Source of the DNA: CAHJXG01 sp965277495
GTDB lineage: Bacteria; Pseudomonadota; Alphaproteobacteria; Acetobacterales; Acetobacteraceae
DNA: 64,000 bases
Assembly: GCA_965277495.1 (NCBI GenBank)
Contig: OZ255824.1
Coordinates: 3,224,001 to 3,288,000, forward strand
Direction: 5' to 3'
Part shown: positions 37,039 to 45,898 of the stretch, one piece after another
Layout of the letters: each line of letters opens with the position of its first letter
Numbering within the stretch: the stretch's first letter is position 1
Position numbers and translations under genes: made by a program
Notes under the pieces: model-generated
The model's input: only the letters and a program-made list of their open reading frames with translations
The model's database searches: none
Told to the model about the DNA's origin: nothing

Positions 37039-37935
37039 TTATGACTTACGCAGCACGACGCGTGCGATGATGTTCAGCAGCAGGACGCTTACGGTAATAA
37101 TCAGCGCGCCGGTCCAGGCGAGCGAGATCCAGTCCTCGTACGGCGAGCCCGCATATTGGTAGATGGTGATCGGCAAGCTCGACATCGCCTCGCGCAGGTC
37201 CACCGACCAGGTGAGGTTGCCGAGCGAGGTGAACAGCAGCGGCGCCGTCTCGCCGGCGATGCGCGCGATGCCCAGCAGCACGCCGGTGATCAGGCCCGAC
37301 ATGACCGAACGATAGCAGATCAGCGTGATCATCTTCCACTTCGGCGAACCCAGGCCCATCACGGCCTCGCGCAGCGTGTTGGGAATGAGCTGCAGCATGT
37401 CCTCGGTCGTGCGCACGACGATCGGGATGATGATGATCGCCAGCGCCACTGCCCCGGCGATGCCGGAGAAGCCGCCGAACGGCAGCACCATCAATTGATA
37501 GACGAACAGGCCGATCAGGATGCTGGGCGCCGACAGCAGCACGTCGGAGACGAAGCGCACCGCCTCGCCGAGCTTCGACCCGCGCGAGTACTCCGCGAGG
37601 TAGGTGCCAACGAGGATGCCGATCGGCGTGCCGATCAGCGTGCCGATGCCGACCTGGATGACCGTGCCGACAATGGCGTTCAGCAGCCCGCCATGCGAAC
37701 CCGGCGGGCGCGTGACCTCGGTGAACACCGTGGGCCCCATTGCCTGCAGGCCGCGCCAGAACAGGGTGAACAGGATCGAGGCGAGGAACAACAGCCCGAA
37801 CACGGTCGCGACCACCGCCAGGCCGGTCATGACCTTGTCCTTGCGTCCGCGCCGCCGTCCGAGGCGCGTGGACGTGCCGGCGTCCTTGGGCGGCATCCCG
37901 CCGAGGGCGCCGGCATTCAAGGCCGCGCCGCTCAT
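37039..37935 (-). CDS. pstA: phosphate ABC transporter permease PstA
   Basis: A 298-residue permease with six helices after a basic N-terminus (RLGRRRGRKDKVMTG). Typical PstA stretches are GGLLNAIVGTVIQVGIGTLIGTPIGILVGTYLAEY, VLLSAPSILIGLFVYQLMV, RTTEDMLQLIPNTLREAVMGLGSPKWKMI (EAA loop) and ARIAGETAPLLFTSLGN. It forms the channel with PstC. Start ATG 37935 overlaps the pstC stop by four bases. Confidence 0.95.
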   Translation of the reverse strand: MSGAALNAGALGGMPPKDAGTSTRLGRRRGRKDKVMTGLAVVATVFGLLFLASILFTLFWRGLQAMGPTVFTEVTRPPGSHGGLLNAIVGTVIQVGIGTLIGTPIGILVGTYLAEYSRGSKLGEAVRFVSDVLLSAPSILIGLFVYQLMVLPFGGFSGIAGAVALAIIIIPIVVRTTEDMLQLIPNTLREAVMGLGSPKWKMITLICYRSVMSGLITGVLLGIARIAGETAPLLFTSLGNLTWSVDLREAMSSLPITIYQYAGSPYEDWISLAWTGALIITVSVLLLNIIARVVLRKS

Positions 37936-38918
37936 ACCGCCGCCCCCTTGGCGCGCGGACGCAATAGCAGGCGCGAGATGGCGAGCACGATGAACGACAG
38001 CACGAACAGGATGAACCCCAGCGCCAGCAATGCCGATAGCTTCAGGCTGCCCGGCCCCGCCTCGCCGAACTCGAGCGCCACCAGCGACGCGATGGTGTTG
38101 CCGGGTCCGAACAGCGTCGTGGTGATCCGGTTGGCGTTGCCGATCACGAAGGTGACGGCCAAGGTCTCACCCAGCGCGCGGCCCAGGCCCAGCATGATGC
38201 CGCCGACGACGGACTTGCGGGTATAGGGCAGCACGATGCTCCACATCACCTCCCAGCGGGTGGCGCCCAGGCCGTAGGCGCTTTCCTTGAACACCGGGGG
38301 TACGGTCGCGAACACGTCGCGCATGGTGGCGGCGACGAAGGGGATGATCATGATCGCGAGGATGAGCGCCGCGGTGAAGATGCCGGTGCCGAACGGCGGC
38401 CCGGCGAACAGGAAGCCGATCAGCGGCAGGTCGCCGATGCTGTCGATCAAGGGCGGCTGGATGACCTGCGCCATGATCGGCACGATGACGAAGAAGCCCC
38501 ACATGCCGTAGATGATGCTGGGCACGGCGGCCAACAGCTCGACCGCGGTGCCGACCGGGCGGCGCAGCCAGTCGGGCGCCAGCTCGGTCAGGAAGAAGGC
38601 GATGCCGAATGCGACGGGAATGGCAAGGATCAGCGCGAGGACCGAGGTGACGACGGTGCCATAGATCGGCACCAGCGCGCCGTATTGCTCGGCGACGGGG
38701 TCCCATAGCTCGGTCCAGACGAAGGCGAGGCCGAACTGCCGGAACGCCGGGAGCGCGCCGACGAACAGTTCGACGATGATGGCGCCCAGCAGGATCAGCA
38801 CGAACACGCCGGCGATGCGGCACATCCATTCGAATACGGCGTCGCCGGCCGCGCCGCCGTGGCGTTTCGCCGATGCTGCGCCGGCGGCTGGAAGCGCGAT
38901 TGGAGCGGTTTGCTGCAC
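37932..38918 (-). CDS. pstC: phosphate ABC transporter permease PstC
   Basis: A 328-residue permease with six helices. Features: FVLILLGAIIVELFVGALPAFRQFGLAFVWTELWDPVAEQYGALVPIYGTVVTSVLALILAIPVAFGIAFFLTELAP, the AAVPSIIYGMWGFFVIVP motif of PstC and the EAA-type loop ATMRDVFATVPPVFKESAYGLGATRWEVMWSIVLP. It pairs with PstA in phosphate import. It lies 59 bases downstream of pstS and overlaps pstA. Confidence 0.95.
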   Translation of the reverse strand: MQQTAPIALPAAGAASAKRHGGAAGDAVFEWMCRIAGVFVLILLGAIIVELFVGALPAFRQFGLAFVWTELWDPVAEQYGALVPIYGTVVTSVLALILAIPVAFGIAFFLTELAPDWLRRPVGTAVELLAAVPSIIYGMWGFFVIVPIMAQVIQPPLIDSIGDLPLIGFLFAGPPFGTGIFTAALILAIMIIPFVAATMRDVFATVPPVFKESAYGLGATRWEVMWSIVLPYTRKSVVGGIMLGLGRALGETLAVTFVIGNANRITTTLFGPGNTIASLVALEFGEAGPGSLKLSALLALGFILFVLSFIVLAISRLLLRPRAKGAAV

Positions 38919-38977
38919 GGGTCATCCCGGTGAGAGGGGCGGGGCCGCCGGCGGTGGCGGCCCCTGATCGAAGGCGT

Positions 38978-40018
38978 TTACGGGGTCGGGATCGGCTTGC
39001 CGTCCGGACCTTTGATCTCGGCCTTCCAGGCGGCGCGGACCGCGGTTTGCACGGCGCCGGGCAGCGGGATGTATTCGAGGTCCTGCGCCATCTTGCCGCC
39101 GTTGGTATAGGCCCAATCGAAGAACTTCAGCACCGCCGCAGTATGGGCCGCATCCTTGCCGTCCTTCGGCAGCAAGATAAAGGTGGGGGAGACGATCGGC
39201 CAGCTCGTGGCGCCCGGTTGGTCGACGAGGCTCGCGGCGAAGTCCGGGGCGGACCAATCCGCATTCTGCGCGGCGGCGACGAACGCCTCGGTGGTCGGGG
39301 TCACGAAATTGCCGGCTTTGTTGCGGATTTGCGTCGTGACCAGCTTGTTCTGCGTCGCGTAGGCGTTCTCGACATAGCCGATCGCGCCGCGCGTGTTGCG
39401 GACCGTGCCGGCGACGCCCTCATTGCCGCGCGCCCCGGTGCCGGCGGGGAAGCGCACCGAGGTGCCGACGCCGACCTTCGATTTGAACTCCGGGTCGACC
39501 GCCGACAGGTACGACGTCCAGATCGACGTGGTGCCCGAGCCGTCGGCGCGATACACCGGCGCGATCGCCAGGTTGGGCAGCGCCACTCCTTGGTTCAGCT
39601 CGACGAGCTTCGGGTCGTTCCATTTGGTGATCGTGCCGAGGTAGATGTCGGCCAGCAGCTCGCCCGACAGCTTCATCTGGTTTTCGGTGACGCCGGGGAT
39701 GTTCACGATCGCCACCACCGCGCCCATCACCGACGGGAACTGCAGCAGATTGCTTTCCTTAAGCGCCGCCGCGGGCACCGGCGCGTCCGAGGCGCCAAAA
39801 TCGACCGTGCGATTCTTGATCTGCGTCTGCCCGGCGCCGGAGCCGACCGACTGGTAGTTGAGCTGGATGTTGATCGCCTTCTGCGCCGCCTCGCCCCACT
39901 TCTGGTAGACCGGGTTCGGGAACGTCGCCCCGGCGCCGGTGATCTGCTGCGCCGCTGCGGGGAACGCTATCGCGCAGCCCAGCGCGGCCGTCGCCAGCAT
40001 CTTCGACATCAAGCTCAT
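38978..40018 (-). CDS. pstS: phosphate-binding protein PstS
   Basis: A 346-residue periplasmic protein with a signal peptide (MLATAALGCAIAFPAAAQ, cleavage near residue 24). The mature protein begins QITGAGATFPNPVYQKWGEAAQKA, with SVGSGAGQTQIKNRTVDFGASDAP (phosphate-binding loops), VYRADGSGTTSIWTSYLS and GTVRNTRGAIGYVENAYA. It captures phosphate for PstCAB. ATG 40018 is taken; ATG 40009 is possible. Two Pho boxes lie about 100 bases upstream. Confidence 0.95.
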   Translation of the reverse strand: MSLMSKMLATAALGCAIAFPAAAQQITGAGATFPNPVYQKWGEAAQKAINIQLNYQSVGSGAGQTQIKNRTVDFGASDAPVPAAALKESNLLQFPSVMGAVVAIVNIPGVTENQMKLSGELLADIYLGTITKWNDPKLVELNQGVALPNLAIAPVYRADGSGTTSIWTSYLSAVDPEFKSKVGVGTSVRFPAGTGARGNEGVAGTVRNTRGAIGYVENAYATQNKLVTTQIRNKAGNFVTPTTEAFVAAAQNADWSAPDFAASLVDQPGATSWPIVSPTFILLPKDGKDAAHTAAVLKFFDWAYTNGGKMAQDLEYIPLPGAVQTAVRAAWKAEIKGPDGKPIPTP

Positions 40019-40114
40019 TCGGTTTTCCTCGGTGGAGCGGTTGGCGGCCCTCGCTGCGGTCCGGCAACCCCGGTTGCGAATGGGCGCACCCTACGAGGCA
40101 ATCGGGACAAGCAT

Positions 40115-40143
40115 GTTTCAGATTTATGACATTTTTATGACAG
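40115..40143 (-). promoter_or_regulatory. two overlapping Pho boxes upstream of pstS
   Basis: Read on the minus strand, CTGTCATAAAAATGTCAT (40143-40126) and ATGTCATAAATCTGAAAC (40132-40115) are two PhoB sites of the 7-4-7 type, overlapping with an 11-base phase as in other pst promoters. They lie 97 bases before the pstS start, in the gap between splB-like and pstS genes, and place the pst operon under PhoB, which the same operon encodes. Confidence 0.85.
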
Positions 40144-40164
40144 ACACCGCGGCGCAATAATGAC

Positions 40165-41208
40165 TCAGGTCCAATATAATAGGCGCGCCAGCGGCAGCCG
40201 CCGGGCCAGCGCCGCCTCGATCGTCGCGCGCGTTTCGGTCATCTGCTCCTTCGGGAACACCCATTTCACCGACCCGAACTTCGTCATCTTCCGCGACCGT
40301 TGGGCCTCGTCCATCTCCAGCGAGCTGCCTGGATACCAGCCGGCAAGGATTTCCTTCGATTTTGGGGTGAACCGGTGGGTGATGAGCTCGGCCGTCAGGT
40401 CGACGCCCGCTACGCCGTCGAGCGCCGCGGCGACATCGGCGAACAGGCGGTCATAGGCGTCGGCCCAGTCCGGCACGCGCATGATCGGCGCCACGGTGAG
40501 CCCGACTGGGTAGCCCGCCTCCGCCACCGCGCGCAGGGCGGCGAGCCGCGCCGTCATGCGGGGCGCGCCGCCCTCGTGCCGCTCGGCCGCCTGCGCGTTG
40601 ACCGAGAAGCGGATGCGCGTGCGCCGGTTATGCGCGAGGCCGAGCAACGGGCCGACGGCGTCGAACTTGGTCGTGAAACGGAGCTGCACCGGCTCGTTCC
40701 ACGCGCCAAAACGCGCGATGCACGCCGCGAGGCTGCCGGTCAGGTGCTCGATCGACAGCGGGTCGGTGTAGCACGAGCACTCGAACGTCGTGCCCTCGGC
40801 GGCGCGGTCCGGCGACATGGAGGTGACGCGGCCCTGGCCGACGGCGGCTGGCAGCTCGGCCAGGATTTCGGGCAGGTTGGCGTAGGCGCGGATGATCGGC
40901 GGGCCCGCGAGCGAGCCGGCGAGGTAGCAGTACGAGCAATGCGCCGGGCAGCCCTCGGCGAGGTCGAACCGCCAATCGGCGCTGGGTGGGATCGGTTGCA
41001 GGCGCCGCCGGCTCGGGCTCGCGGTCACGACCGCCATGGTGGTCTTGGCGTCGCGGTAGGCGTCGGGCAGGCCGCTCAGCCGGTCGGCGTTGAGCCGCAC
41101 GACTTCCGACCCCAACGCCTCGGCACGCTGCACCATGGCGGCGCCGGACGGCCAGGCGAGGGCAGAGGGGGTGACGAGCACGCGGCGCGGTATCCAGGGA
41201 CGTGGCAT
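40165..41208 (-). CDS. SplB-type radical SAM protein
   Basis: A 347-residue radical SAM protein of the spore photoproduct lyase group. The 4Fe-4S/SAM motif is EGCPAHCSYCYLAG with C87, C91 and C94 (CxxxCxxC). Later blocks include ECSCYTDPLSIEHLTGSL, LRFTTKFDAVGPLLGLAHNRRTRIRFSVNAQ and ITHRFTPKSKEILAGWYPGSSLEMDE, as in SplB homologues found in non-sporulating alphaproteobacteria. SplB repairs the thymine photoproduct in spores; in this kind of organism the role is unproven and may be other DNA photodamage repair. It lies between the binding-protein gene (63 bases upstream) and the Pho boxes. Confidence 0.85.
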   Translation of the reverse strand: MPRPWIPRRVLVTPSALAWPSGAAMVQRAEALGSEVVRLNADRLSGLPDAYRDAKTTMAVVTASPSRRRLQPIPPSADWRFDLAEGCPAHCSYCYLAGSLAGPPIIRAYANLPEILAELPAAVGQGRVTSMSPDRAAEGTTFECSCYTDPLSIEHLTGSLAACIARFGAWNEPVQLRFTTKFDAVGPLLGLAHNRRTRIRFSVNAQAAERHEGGAPRMTARLAALRAVAEAGYPVGLTVAPIMRVPDWADAYDRLFADVAAALDGVAGVDLTAELITHRFTPKSKEILAGWYPGSSLEMDEAQRSRKMTKFGSVKWVFPKEQMTETRATIEAALARRLPLARLLYWT

Positions 41209-41271
41209 GCACGGAATGTCGGGTGGACGCGCCGATATGCCAGCCCGTGCGCGCCTGGGCCGGGATGGCGC

Positions 41272-42204
41272 CTAATCGGGGCTGCCGAGCGCCCGGTACA
41301 TCTCGGCCAAATGCGGGCTCATCGGCAGGTTCAAGGTCTCGCCGTCCGGCAGCCGGTCGGTCAGCCAGCGGTTATACAGGGCCGTCAGCGTGCCCTCCTG
41401 CGCCATGCGCTCGAAGCTTTGCCGGACCAGGCCGCTGAAGGCCGGGTCATCGCGGCGCAGGGTGATGGCGTAGGGTTCATAGGACAGATAGTCGCCGACG
41501 ACCTGGAAGCGCCGCCCGTCCGGCTGGGTTGCGATGAACCCGGCGAGCAGGATGTCGTCGGACGCGAAGGCGTCGGCCTTGCCGGCGGCCAGCGCCGCAT
41601 AGGCGGCGGCAAGGCCCGGCGTCTCTATAATTGTGAACGCCGGCGTCGTTTGCGTGGCTAACCGCCGCAGCACGCCGGCGTTGGTGGTGCCGGCGCCGAC
41701 AACGACCGTCTTGCCCGCGAGGTCGCGATACGAGGCGGACGGCGAGCCTGCGGGCACCATCAGCTTGGTCCCCGCCAAGAAGAACACCGGCGAGAAGGCA
41801 ACGGTCTCGGCCCGCTGGTCCGTCGCGGTGGTTGAGCCGCATTCCAGGTCCACGTCGCCGGCGATCACCTTCGGCAGCCGCGCGTCGGCCGCGACCGGCA
41901 GCAGGACCATGCGCACGCCCTGCTGCCACGCCGGCGCGCCGGGTTCGATCAGGTCGCGGTGGAGCGTCCGGGCGACGTCGGACGCGATGCCCCGGCACAG
42001 ATCGAGCGAGAACCCAACCGGCTGGCCCCCCCTGTTCAGGAACGAGAACGGCGGCGCGCTGTCGCGGTAGCCGATCAGGATGCTGCCGCGCTGGCTGATG
42101 GTTGCAAGCGTGCCAGTGAGCGGCGCGCCGTCCTCGGCCCGTGCTGCGGACGCCGCGAGGCAGAGTGCCGCGGCGGCAAGCGTGCGGAGCCTCCGAGGGG
42201 TCAA
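41272..42204 (-). CDS. polar amino acid-type periplasmic binding protein coupled to an SLC1 symporter
   Basis: A 310-residue family 3 binding protein. The TTG at 42204 overlaps the symporter stop (TTGA). A signal peptide follows at once (RRLRTLAAAALCLAASAARAED, cleavage near ARAED). The mature part starts LTGTLATISQRGSILIGYRDSAPPFSFLNRGGQPVGFSLDLCRGIASDV, and has DLECGSTTATDQRAETVAFSPVFFLAGTKLMV, all close to the glutamate/aspartate binding protein GltI. No ABC permease or ATPase gene is nearby; the partner is the upstream SLC1-type symporter. A weaker reading of the frame upstream of 42204 runs antisense-like across the symporter gene and is ignored. Confidence 0.82.
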   Translation of the reverse strand: MTPRRLRTLAAAALCLAASAARAEDGAPLTGTLATISQRGSILIGYRDSAPPFSFLNRGGQPVGFSLDLCRGIASDVARTLHRDLIEPGAPAWQQGVRMVLLPVAADARLPKVIAGDVDLECGSTTATDQRAETVAFSPVFFLAGTKLMVPAGSPSASYRDLAGKTVVVGAGTTNAGVLRRLATQTTPAFTIIETPGLAAAYAALAAGKADAFASDDILLAGFIATQPDGRRFQVVGDYLSYEPYAITLRRDDPAFSGLVRQSFERMAQEGTLTALYNRWLTDRLPDGETLNLPMSPHLAEMYRALGSPD

Positions 42205-43472
42205 GCGGGCTGGCCCTCCATCTCCTCGATCATCGGACGGGTCTCCACGTCGGAGACGAGCTGGCCCTCCCACTTCGCCACCACGGCGGTCGCCAGCGAG
42301 TTGCCGATGACGTTGGTGGCGGACCGGCCCATGTCGAGGAAGGTGTCGATGCCCAGGATCAGCAGCAGCCCCTCCTCGGGCAGGCTGAACTGGCTGAGTG
42401 TCGCCGCGATCACCACGAGCGAAGCGCGCGGCACCCCGGCCACGCCCTTGCTGGTCAGCATGAGCGTCAGCAGCATGGCGACCTGGGTGCCGAGGCTGAG
42501 CGGGATGTCGTAGGCCTGGGCGATGAACACGCTGGCGAAGGTGCAGTACATCATGGTGCCGTCGAGGTTGAACGAGTAGCCCAGCGGCAGGACGAAGCTC
42601 GAGATCTTGGACGAGATCGGGAACTTGGCCAGTTGCTCCAGCATCTTCGGATACGCGGCCTCGGAGCTGGCGGTCGAAAAGGCGAGCAGGAACGGCTCCT
42701 GCACCAGGGCAATCAGCCGCTTCACGGCCGGGCCCAGCAGCACGAAGCCGGCGAGGATCAGCAGCATCCACAGGCAGACGAGGCCGAAGTAGAATTCCCC
42801 CATGAACTTCGCGTAGTTCAGCAGGATGCCGAGGCCGTTGGTGGTGATGGTCGCGGCCATGGCGCAGAACACCGCGAGCGGCGCGAGCTTCATGACGTAG
42901 CCGGTGACCTGCAGGATGATGTGCGATAACGCCTCGACCGCGACCAGCACCGGCTTGGCGCGCGTCGGCATGGCGGCGCAGGCGACGCCGAAGAAGATGG
43001 AGAACACGACGATCTGCAGGATCTCGTTGTCCACCATCGGGCGCAGCGCCGAGTCCGGGAACACGTGCTTGACGAAGCCGTCGACCGACATGGCATGGGC
43101 GTCGATGCCGGAGGCGACGCCGCTCGCGACCTTGTGCACTCCGGCGCCGGGTTCGAACAGGTTGACCAGGATCAGCCCGAGGGTGAGCGAGACCAAGGAG
43201 GCGCTGACGAACCACAGCATGGCCTTGCCGCCGACCCGTCCGACCGCGCCGGCGTCCGACATATGACCGATGCCGACCACGAGGGTCGAGAACACCAGGG
43301 GGGCGATGATCATCTTGATCAGCCGCAGGAAGATGGTGCTGCCAATCGAGACGTAGCCGGCGAGCAACTTCTGGGTGGCGGGATCGGCGACTTGCGAATG
43401 CACGAGGCCGCCGGTGGCGATCCCGAGCACCATGGCGATCACGATATAGGTCGTCATCCGGCTTGATTTCAT
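42201..43472 (-). CDS. dicarboxylate/amino acid:cation symporter (SLC1/DAACS, GltP- or DctA-like)
   Basis: A 423-residue transporter from ATG 43472, preceded by GGGGAG. It shows the SLC1 pattern: FLRLIKMIIAPLVFSTLVVGIGHM, helical hairpin 1 with AFSTASSEAAYPKMLEQLAKF (Ser-rich tip), FNLDGTMMYCTFASVFIAQAYDIPL (NLDGT instead of NMDGT in helix 7), hairpin 2 TSKGVAGVPRASLVVIAATL and GIDTFLDMGRSATNVIGNSLATAVVAKWEG (helix 8). It takes up dicarboxylates or acidic amino acids with protons or Na+. The VPRAS hairpin and DMGRSATNVIGN resemble glutamate/aspartate carriers more than DctA. A GltI-like binding protein gene is coupled to its stop codon. Confidence 0.9.
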   Translation of the reverse strand: MKSSRMTTYIVIAMVLGIATGGLVHSQVADPATQKLLAGYVSIGSTIFLRLIKMIIAPLVFSTLVVGIGHMSDAGAVGRVGGKAMLWFVSASLVSLTLGLILVNLFEPGAGVHKVASGVASGIDAHAMSVDGFVKHVFPDSALRPMVDNEILQIVVFSIFFGVACAAMPTRAKPVLVAVEALSHIILQVTGYVMKLAPLAVFCAMAATITTNGLGILLNYAKFMGEFYFGLVCLWMLLILAGFVLLGPAVKRLIALVQEPFLLAFSTASSEAAYPKMLEQLAKFPISSKISSFVLPLGYSFNLDGTMMYCTFASVFIAQAYDIPLSLGTQVAMLLTLMLTSKGVAGVPRASLVVIAATLSQFSLPEEGLLLILGIDTFLDMGRSATNVIGNSLATAVVAKWEGQLVSDVETRPMIEEMEGQPA

Positions 43473-43844
43473 GCTGCTCCCCCCGTTGCGCCGCGGGCCG
43501 GCGCCACAGGGAAGCTTCCTACAGCCATTGAGAGGTTGCAATCAGGCGGCGGGGGTTGTTGCCGAAGCCGATTGCCCGTTGTGGGACTTCTGCCGTGCTG
43601 CGCCCAGTGTCCAGCAATTCCAGCAGGCTGCGGCGGCCAGCTTGGGCCAGGGCCGCTTCGGGCTGGCTCAGAACGTTCACTAAGCAGACATTCGTGGCGT
43701 GGCCAACGAATGCCTGCTTAGTGGCCTTTGATAACGCATCATCTTATTCGCAGCGCGCAAGGGCGCCCTGCGAGATGATGCTTAGCATCCCGCGGTGGCG
43801 CCAGGGCAAACGCGCGAGGGCGCCCGCCCCGGCCTACAATGCGG
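43473..43844. other. 372-base gap upstream of the symporter gene
   Basis: It holds the symporter promoter region and a long inverted repeat at 43678-43723, described separately. No gene is supported; short frames on both strands look like noise. Confidence 0.4.
43678..43723. repeat. 18-bp inverted repeat forming a long hairpin
   Basis: Arms CACTAAGCAGACATTCGT (43678-43695) and ACGAATGCCTGCTTAGTG (43706-43723) pair with a single mismatch around a 10-base loop GGCGTGGCCA. No T-run follows on either side, so it is not a standard rho-independent terminator. It lies between the symporter gene (start 43472) and the end of the MFS pseudogene, both on the minus strand. It could be a processing hairpin, a repeated palindromic element or an excised mobile-element scar. 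Confidence 0.6.
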
Positions 43845-44360
43845 TCATGGGGAGCTGCCCTCGGCCAGGGCGCCGGTGGCCGGCCGCAGCGGCAATATCG
43901 GGTCATGGCCGGAGGCGAGCCGCATCAGCGCCATCATGGCGAACGCGGCGAACAGCAGGACGGCCAGGAACATCAGCCCGCCCGTCGGGCTGCCGGTGGC
44001 GTCCTTGATCAGCCCGATCACGTAGGGGCCCACAAAACCGCCGAGACGAAGGCTGTCAGCACGGCGCCGGCGCCCCAGGTCAGCAGGATGCGCGAAATCC
44101 AGACCCGCGGGCCGAAGCGGTTCATCAGGATGGTGCTGGGCACCTCGAACAGGAAGTAACCGATGAAGAAGATGCCGGACGCGAAGCCGAATGCCTCGCT
44201 GCTGAGCGCCAGTTCCTTGTTCATCTGCAACGCCGCGTAGCCGATGTTGGCGCGGTCCAAGTAGGAGATGATGTAGAGCACGAAACAGAACGGGATAATG
44301 CACCAGAAGACCTTGCGGACCGTCCTGGCCTCGAGTGAATGCTGATCGCCGCGTATATCG

Positions 44361-45758
44361 GAGCTATGCCGGAGAATGGGTGATGGCTGAGTGAGAAAGG
44401 CGGCGTATCGAGGTGGGTGGAAGCCTGCCTGAACCTCCCGAAGGAGCGATACGCCAAGATGAGCATTAACACTGTTGTTCCCCTCCGTCAGCCCGAGACG
44501 ATCGACGATCCGCTGACGGCGATCCTGAGAAGCGGCGCCCGCCGACTGTTGGCCCAAGCCATCGAGGTGGAGGCCGAGGAGTTTCTGGCTGCAATGAAGG
44601 GCGAGCGCCTGGCGGACGGGCGCGAGCGCGTGGTGCGGCATGGCCATGGCCCGGAGCGTCAGGTGCAGACCGGGATCGGCCCGGTCGCGGTGCGGCGGGC
44701 AAAGCTGCGCGACCGTGCTGCTGGGGAGGCTGGCGCCGATCGTATCCGTTTCACCTCGGCGATCCTGCCGCGTTGGGCTCGGCGCACGCGCAGCTTGGAT
44801 GCCTTGCTGCCGATCCTCTACCTGCGTGGCATTTCAATGGGCGACTTCCAGGAAGCGCTTGGGGCGCTGCTGGGCAAGGAGGCCCCGAACCTGTCGCCGT
44901 CGGTGATCGCGCGGCTGCGGGGCGAGTGGGAAGCGGACTACGCGTGCTGGCAGCGGCGCGACCTGTCGGCCCGACGCTACGTGTATGTCTGGGCTGATGG
45001 CGTTTACCTGCAGGCGCGCATGGAGCCACAGGCCGAGTGCATGCTGGTGCTGATCGGCGCGACGCCGGAGGGCAAGAAGGAGCTGATCGGCTTCCAGGTG
45101 GGCGTGCGCGAGAGCACGCAGAGCTGGCGCGAATTGCTGGTGGACCTGAAGGCACGCGGCCTCGCCATTGCGCCGGAACTGGCCACCGGCGACGGGGCAC
45201 TCGGCTTTTGGAAGGCACTCGACGCGGTGTCGCCGACGACCCGACACCAGCGCTGTACAGTGCACAAAACGGTCAACATCCTCGACAAGGTGCCCAAGTC
45301 CATCCAGCCAGCCATCAAGGCCGACTTGCGCGAGATCTGGACGGCGCCGGACCGGGCGACGGCTGAAACGGCGGTCGCGACGTTTGCCGAGAAGTATGGG
45401 GCCAAGTACGAGAAGGCGGTCACCTGCCTGGTCAAGGACCGTGACGCGCTGCTGACGTTCTACGACTTCCCGGCCGAGCACTGGGATCACCTGCGCACGT
45501 CCAACCCGATCGAGAGCGTGTTCGCCACCGTCCGGCACCGCACCGTCCGGACCAAGGGCGCGCTGTCGCAAGACACCGCCCGGCTCATGGTGTTCAAGCT
45601 GGTCACGGCCGCTGCGAAGACCTGGCACAAACTAAAGGACGAAAACCAGTTGCCCAAGGTCGTTCAGGGTGTCACGTTCCGCAACGGCGTCAAGGTCACC
45701 AACATGCCAGCACAGAACGCCGCCTAATCACGGCGTCACCCAAATTCCAGCATAGCTC
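44361..45758 (+). mobile_element. complete IS256-family insertion sequence
   Basis: The ends are imperfect inverted repeats: left GAGCTATGCCGGAGAATGGG, right (inverted) GAGCTATGCTGGAATTTGGG. It is flanked by a 9-base direct repeat CGTATATCG (44352-44360 and 45759-45767), the size made by IS256-type transposition; because of base sharing, 8 bases is also possible. It carries one intact transposase gene. The insertion hits the MFS gene after its fifth codon. The nearly perfect target duplication and intact gene suggest a recent event. Confidence 0.93.
44459..45727 (+). CDS. IS256-family (Mutator-type) transposase
   Basis: A 422-residue transposase with ATG 44459 after AAGGAG. It has the IS256/MuDR-like DDE domain: WADGVYLQARM (first Asp, about 179), ELATGDGALGFWKAL (second Asp region, about 242), HQRCTVHKTVNILDKVPKS and NPIESVFATVRHRT (catalytic Glu, about 355-367). 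The N-terminal part has LAQAIEVEAEEFLAAM and RVVRHGHGPERQVQTGIGPVAVRRAKLRDR, the usual DNA-binding start. No frameshift or stop, so it should be active. Confidence 0.96.
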   Translation: MSINTVVPLRQPETIDDPLTAILRSGARRLLAQAIEVEAEEFLAAMKGERLADGRERVVRHGHGPERQVQTGIGPVAVRRAKLRDRAAGEAGADRIRFTSAILPRWARRTRSLDALLPILYLRGISMGDFQEALGALLGKEAPNLSPSVIARLRGEWEADYACWQRRDLSARRYVYVWADGVYLQARMEPQAECMLVLIGATPEGKKELIGFQVGVRESTQSWRELLVDLKARGLAIAPELATGDGALGFWKALDAVSPTTRHQRCTVHKTVNILDKVPKSIQPAIKADLREIWTAPDRATAETAVATFAEKYGAKYEKAVTCLVKDRDALLTFYDFPAEHWDHLRTSNPIESVFATVRHRTVRTKGALSQDTARLMVFKLVTAAAKTWHKLKDENQLPKVVQGVTFRNGVKVTNMPAQNAA

Positions 45759-45898
45759 CGTATATCGTTATTCATTCAGGCCTCCCATGTGTGCCTGCGG
45801 CGCAATTCGACGGAGGACAGCACCGTGGTTCCCGCCGGGCGCTCATTCGAGCTGCCTGACACGACATAGTCATTTGCCTGTAAAAAATACAATCTTGA

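Larger units (their letters stand above)
43845..45775 (-). pseudogene. MFS carrier gene, split by an IS256-family element and internally deleted
   Basis: The start is at ATG 45775, right of the insertion element, behind GGAGG. Its first codons are MNNDI; joining across the element and one copy of the target duplication gives MNNDIRGDQHSLEARTVRKV and then an ACS-type MFS start (FWCIIPFCFVLYIISYLDRANIGYAALQMNKEL) on the left side. After helix 3 (WGAGAVLTAFVSAV, near 44040) the frame stops at 44018; another frame continues GGFVGPYVIGLIKDATGSPTGGLMFLAV, the region of the last two helices. About half of a normal carrier is missing. It lay downstream of the GntR gene, so it was probably its target. 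Confidence 0.85.

Noticed and set aside
42205..43215. Extension of the binding-protein frame across the symporter gene
   Set aside because: The translation is shadow-like and the signal peptide begins exactly at the TTG that overlaps the symporter stop.
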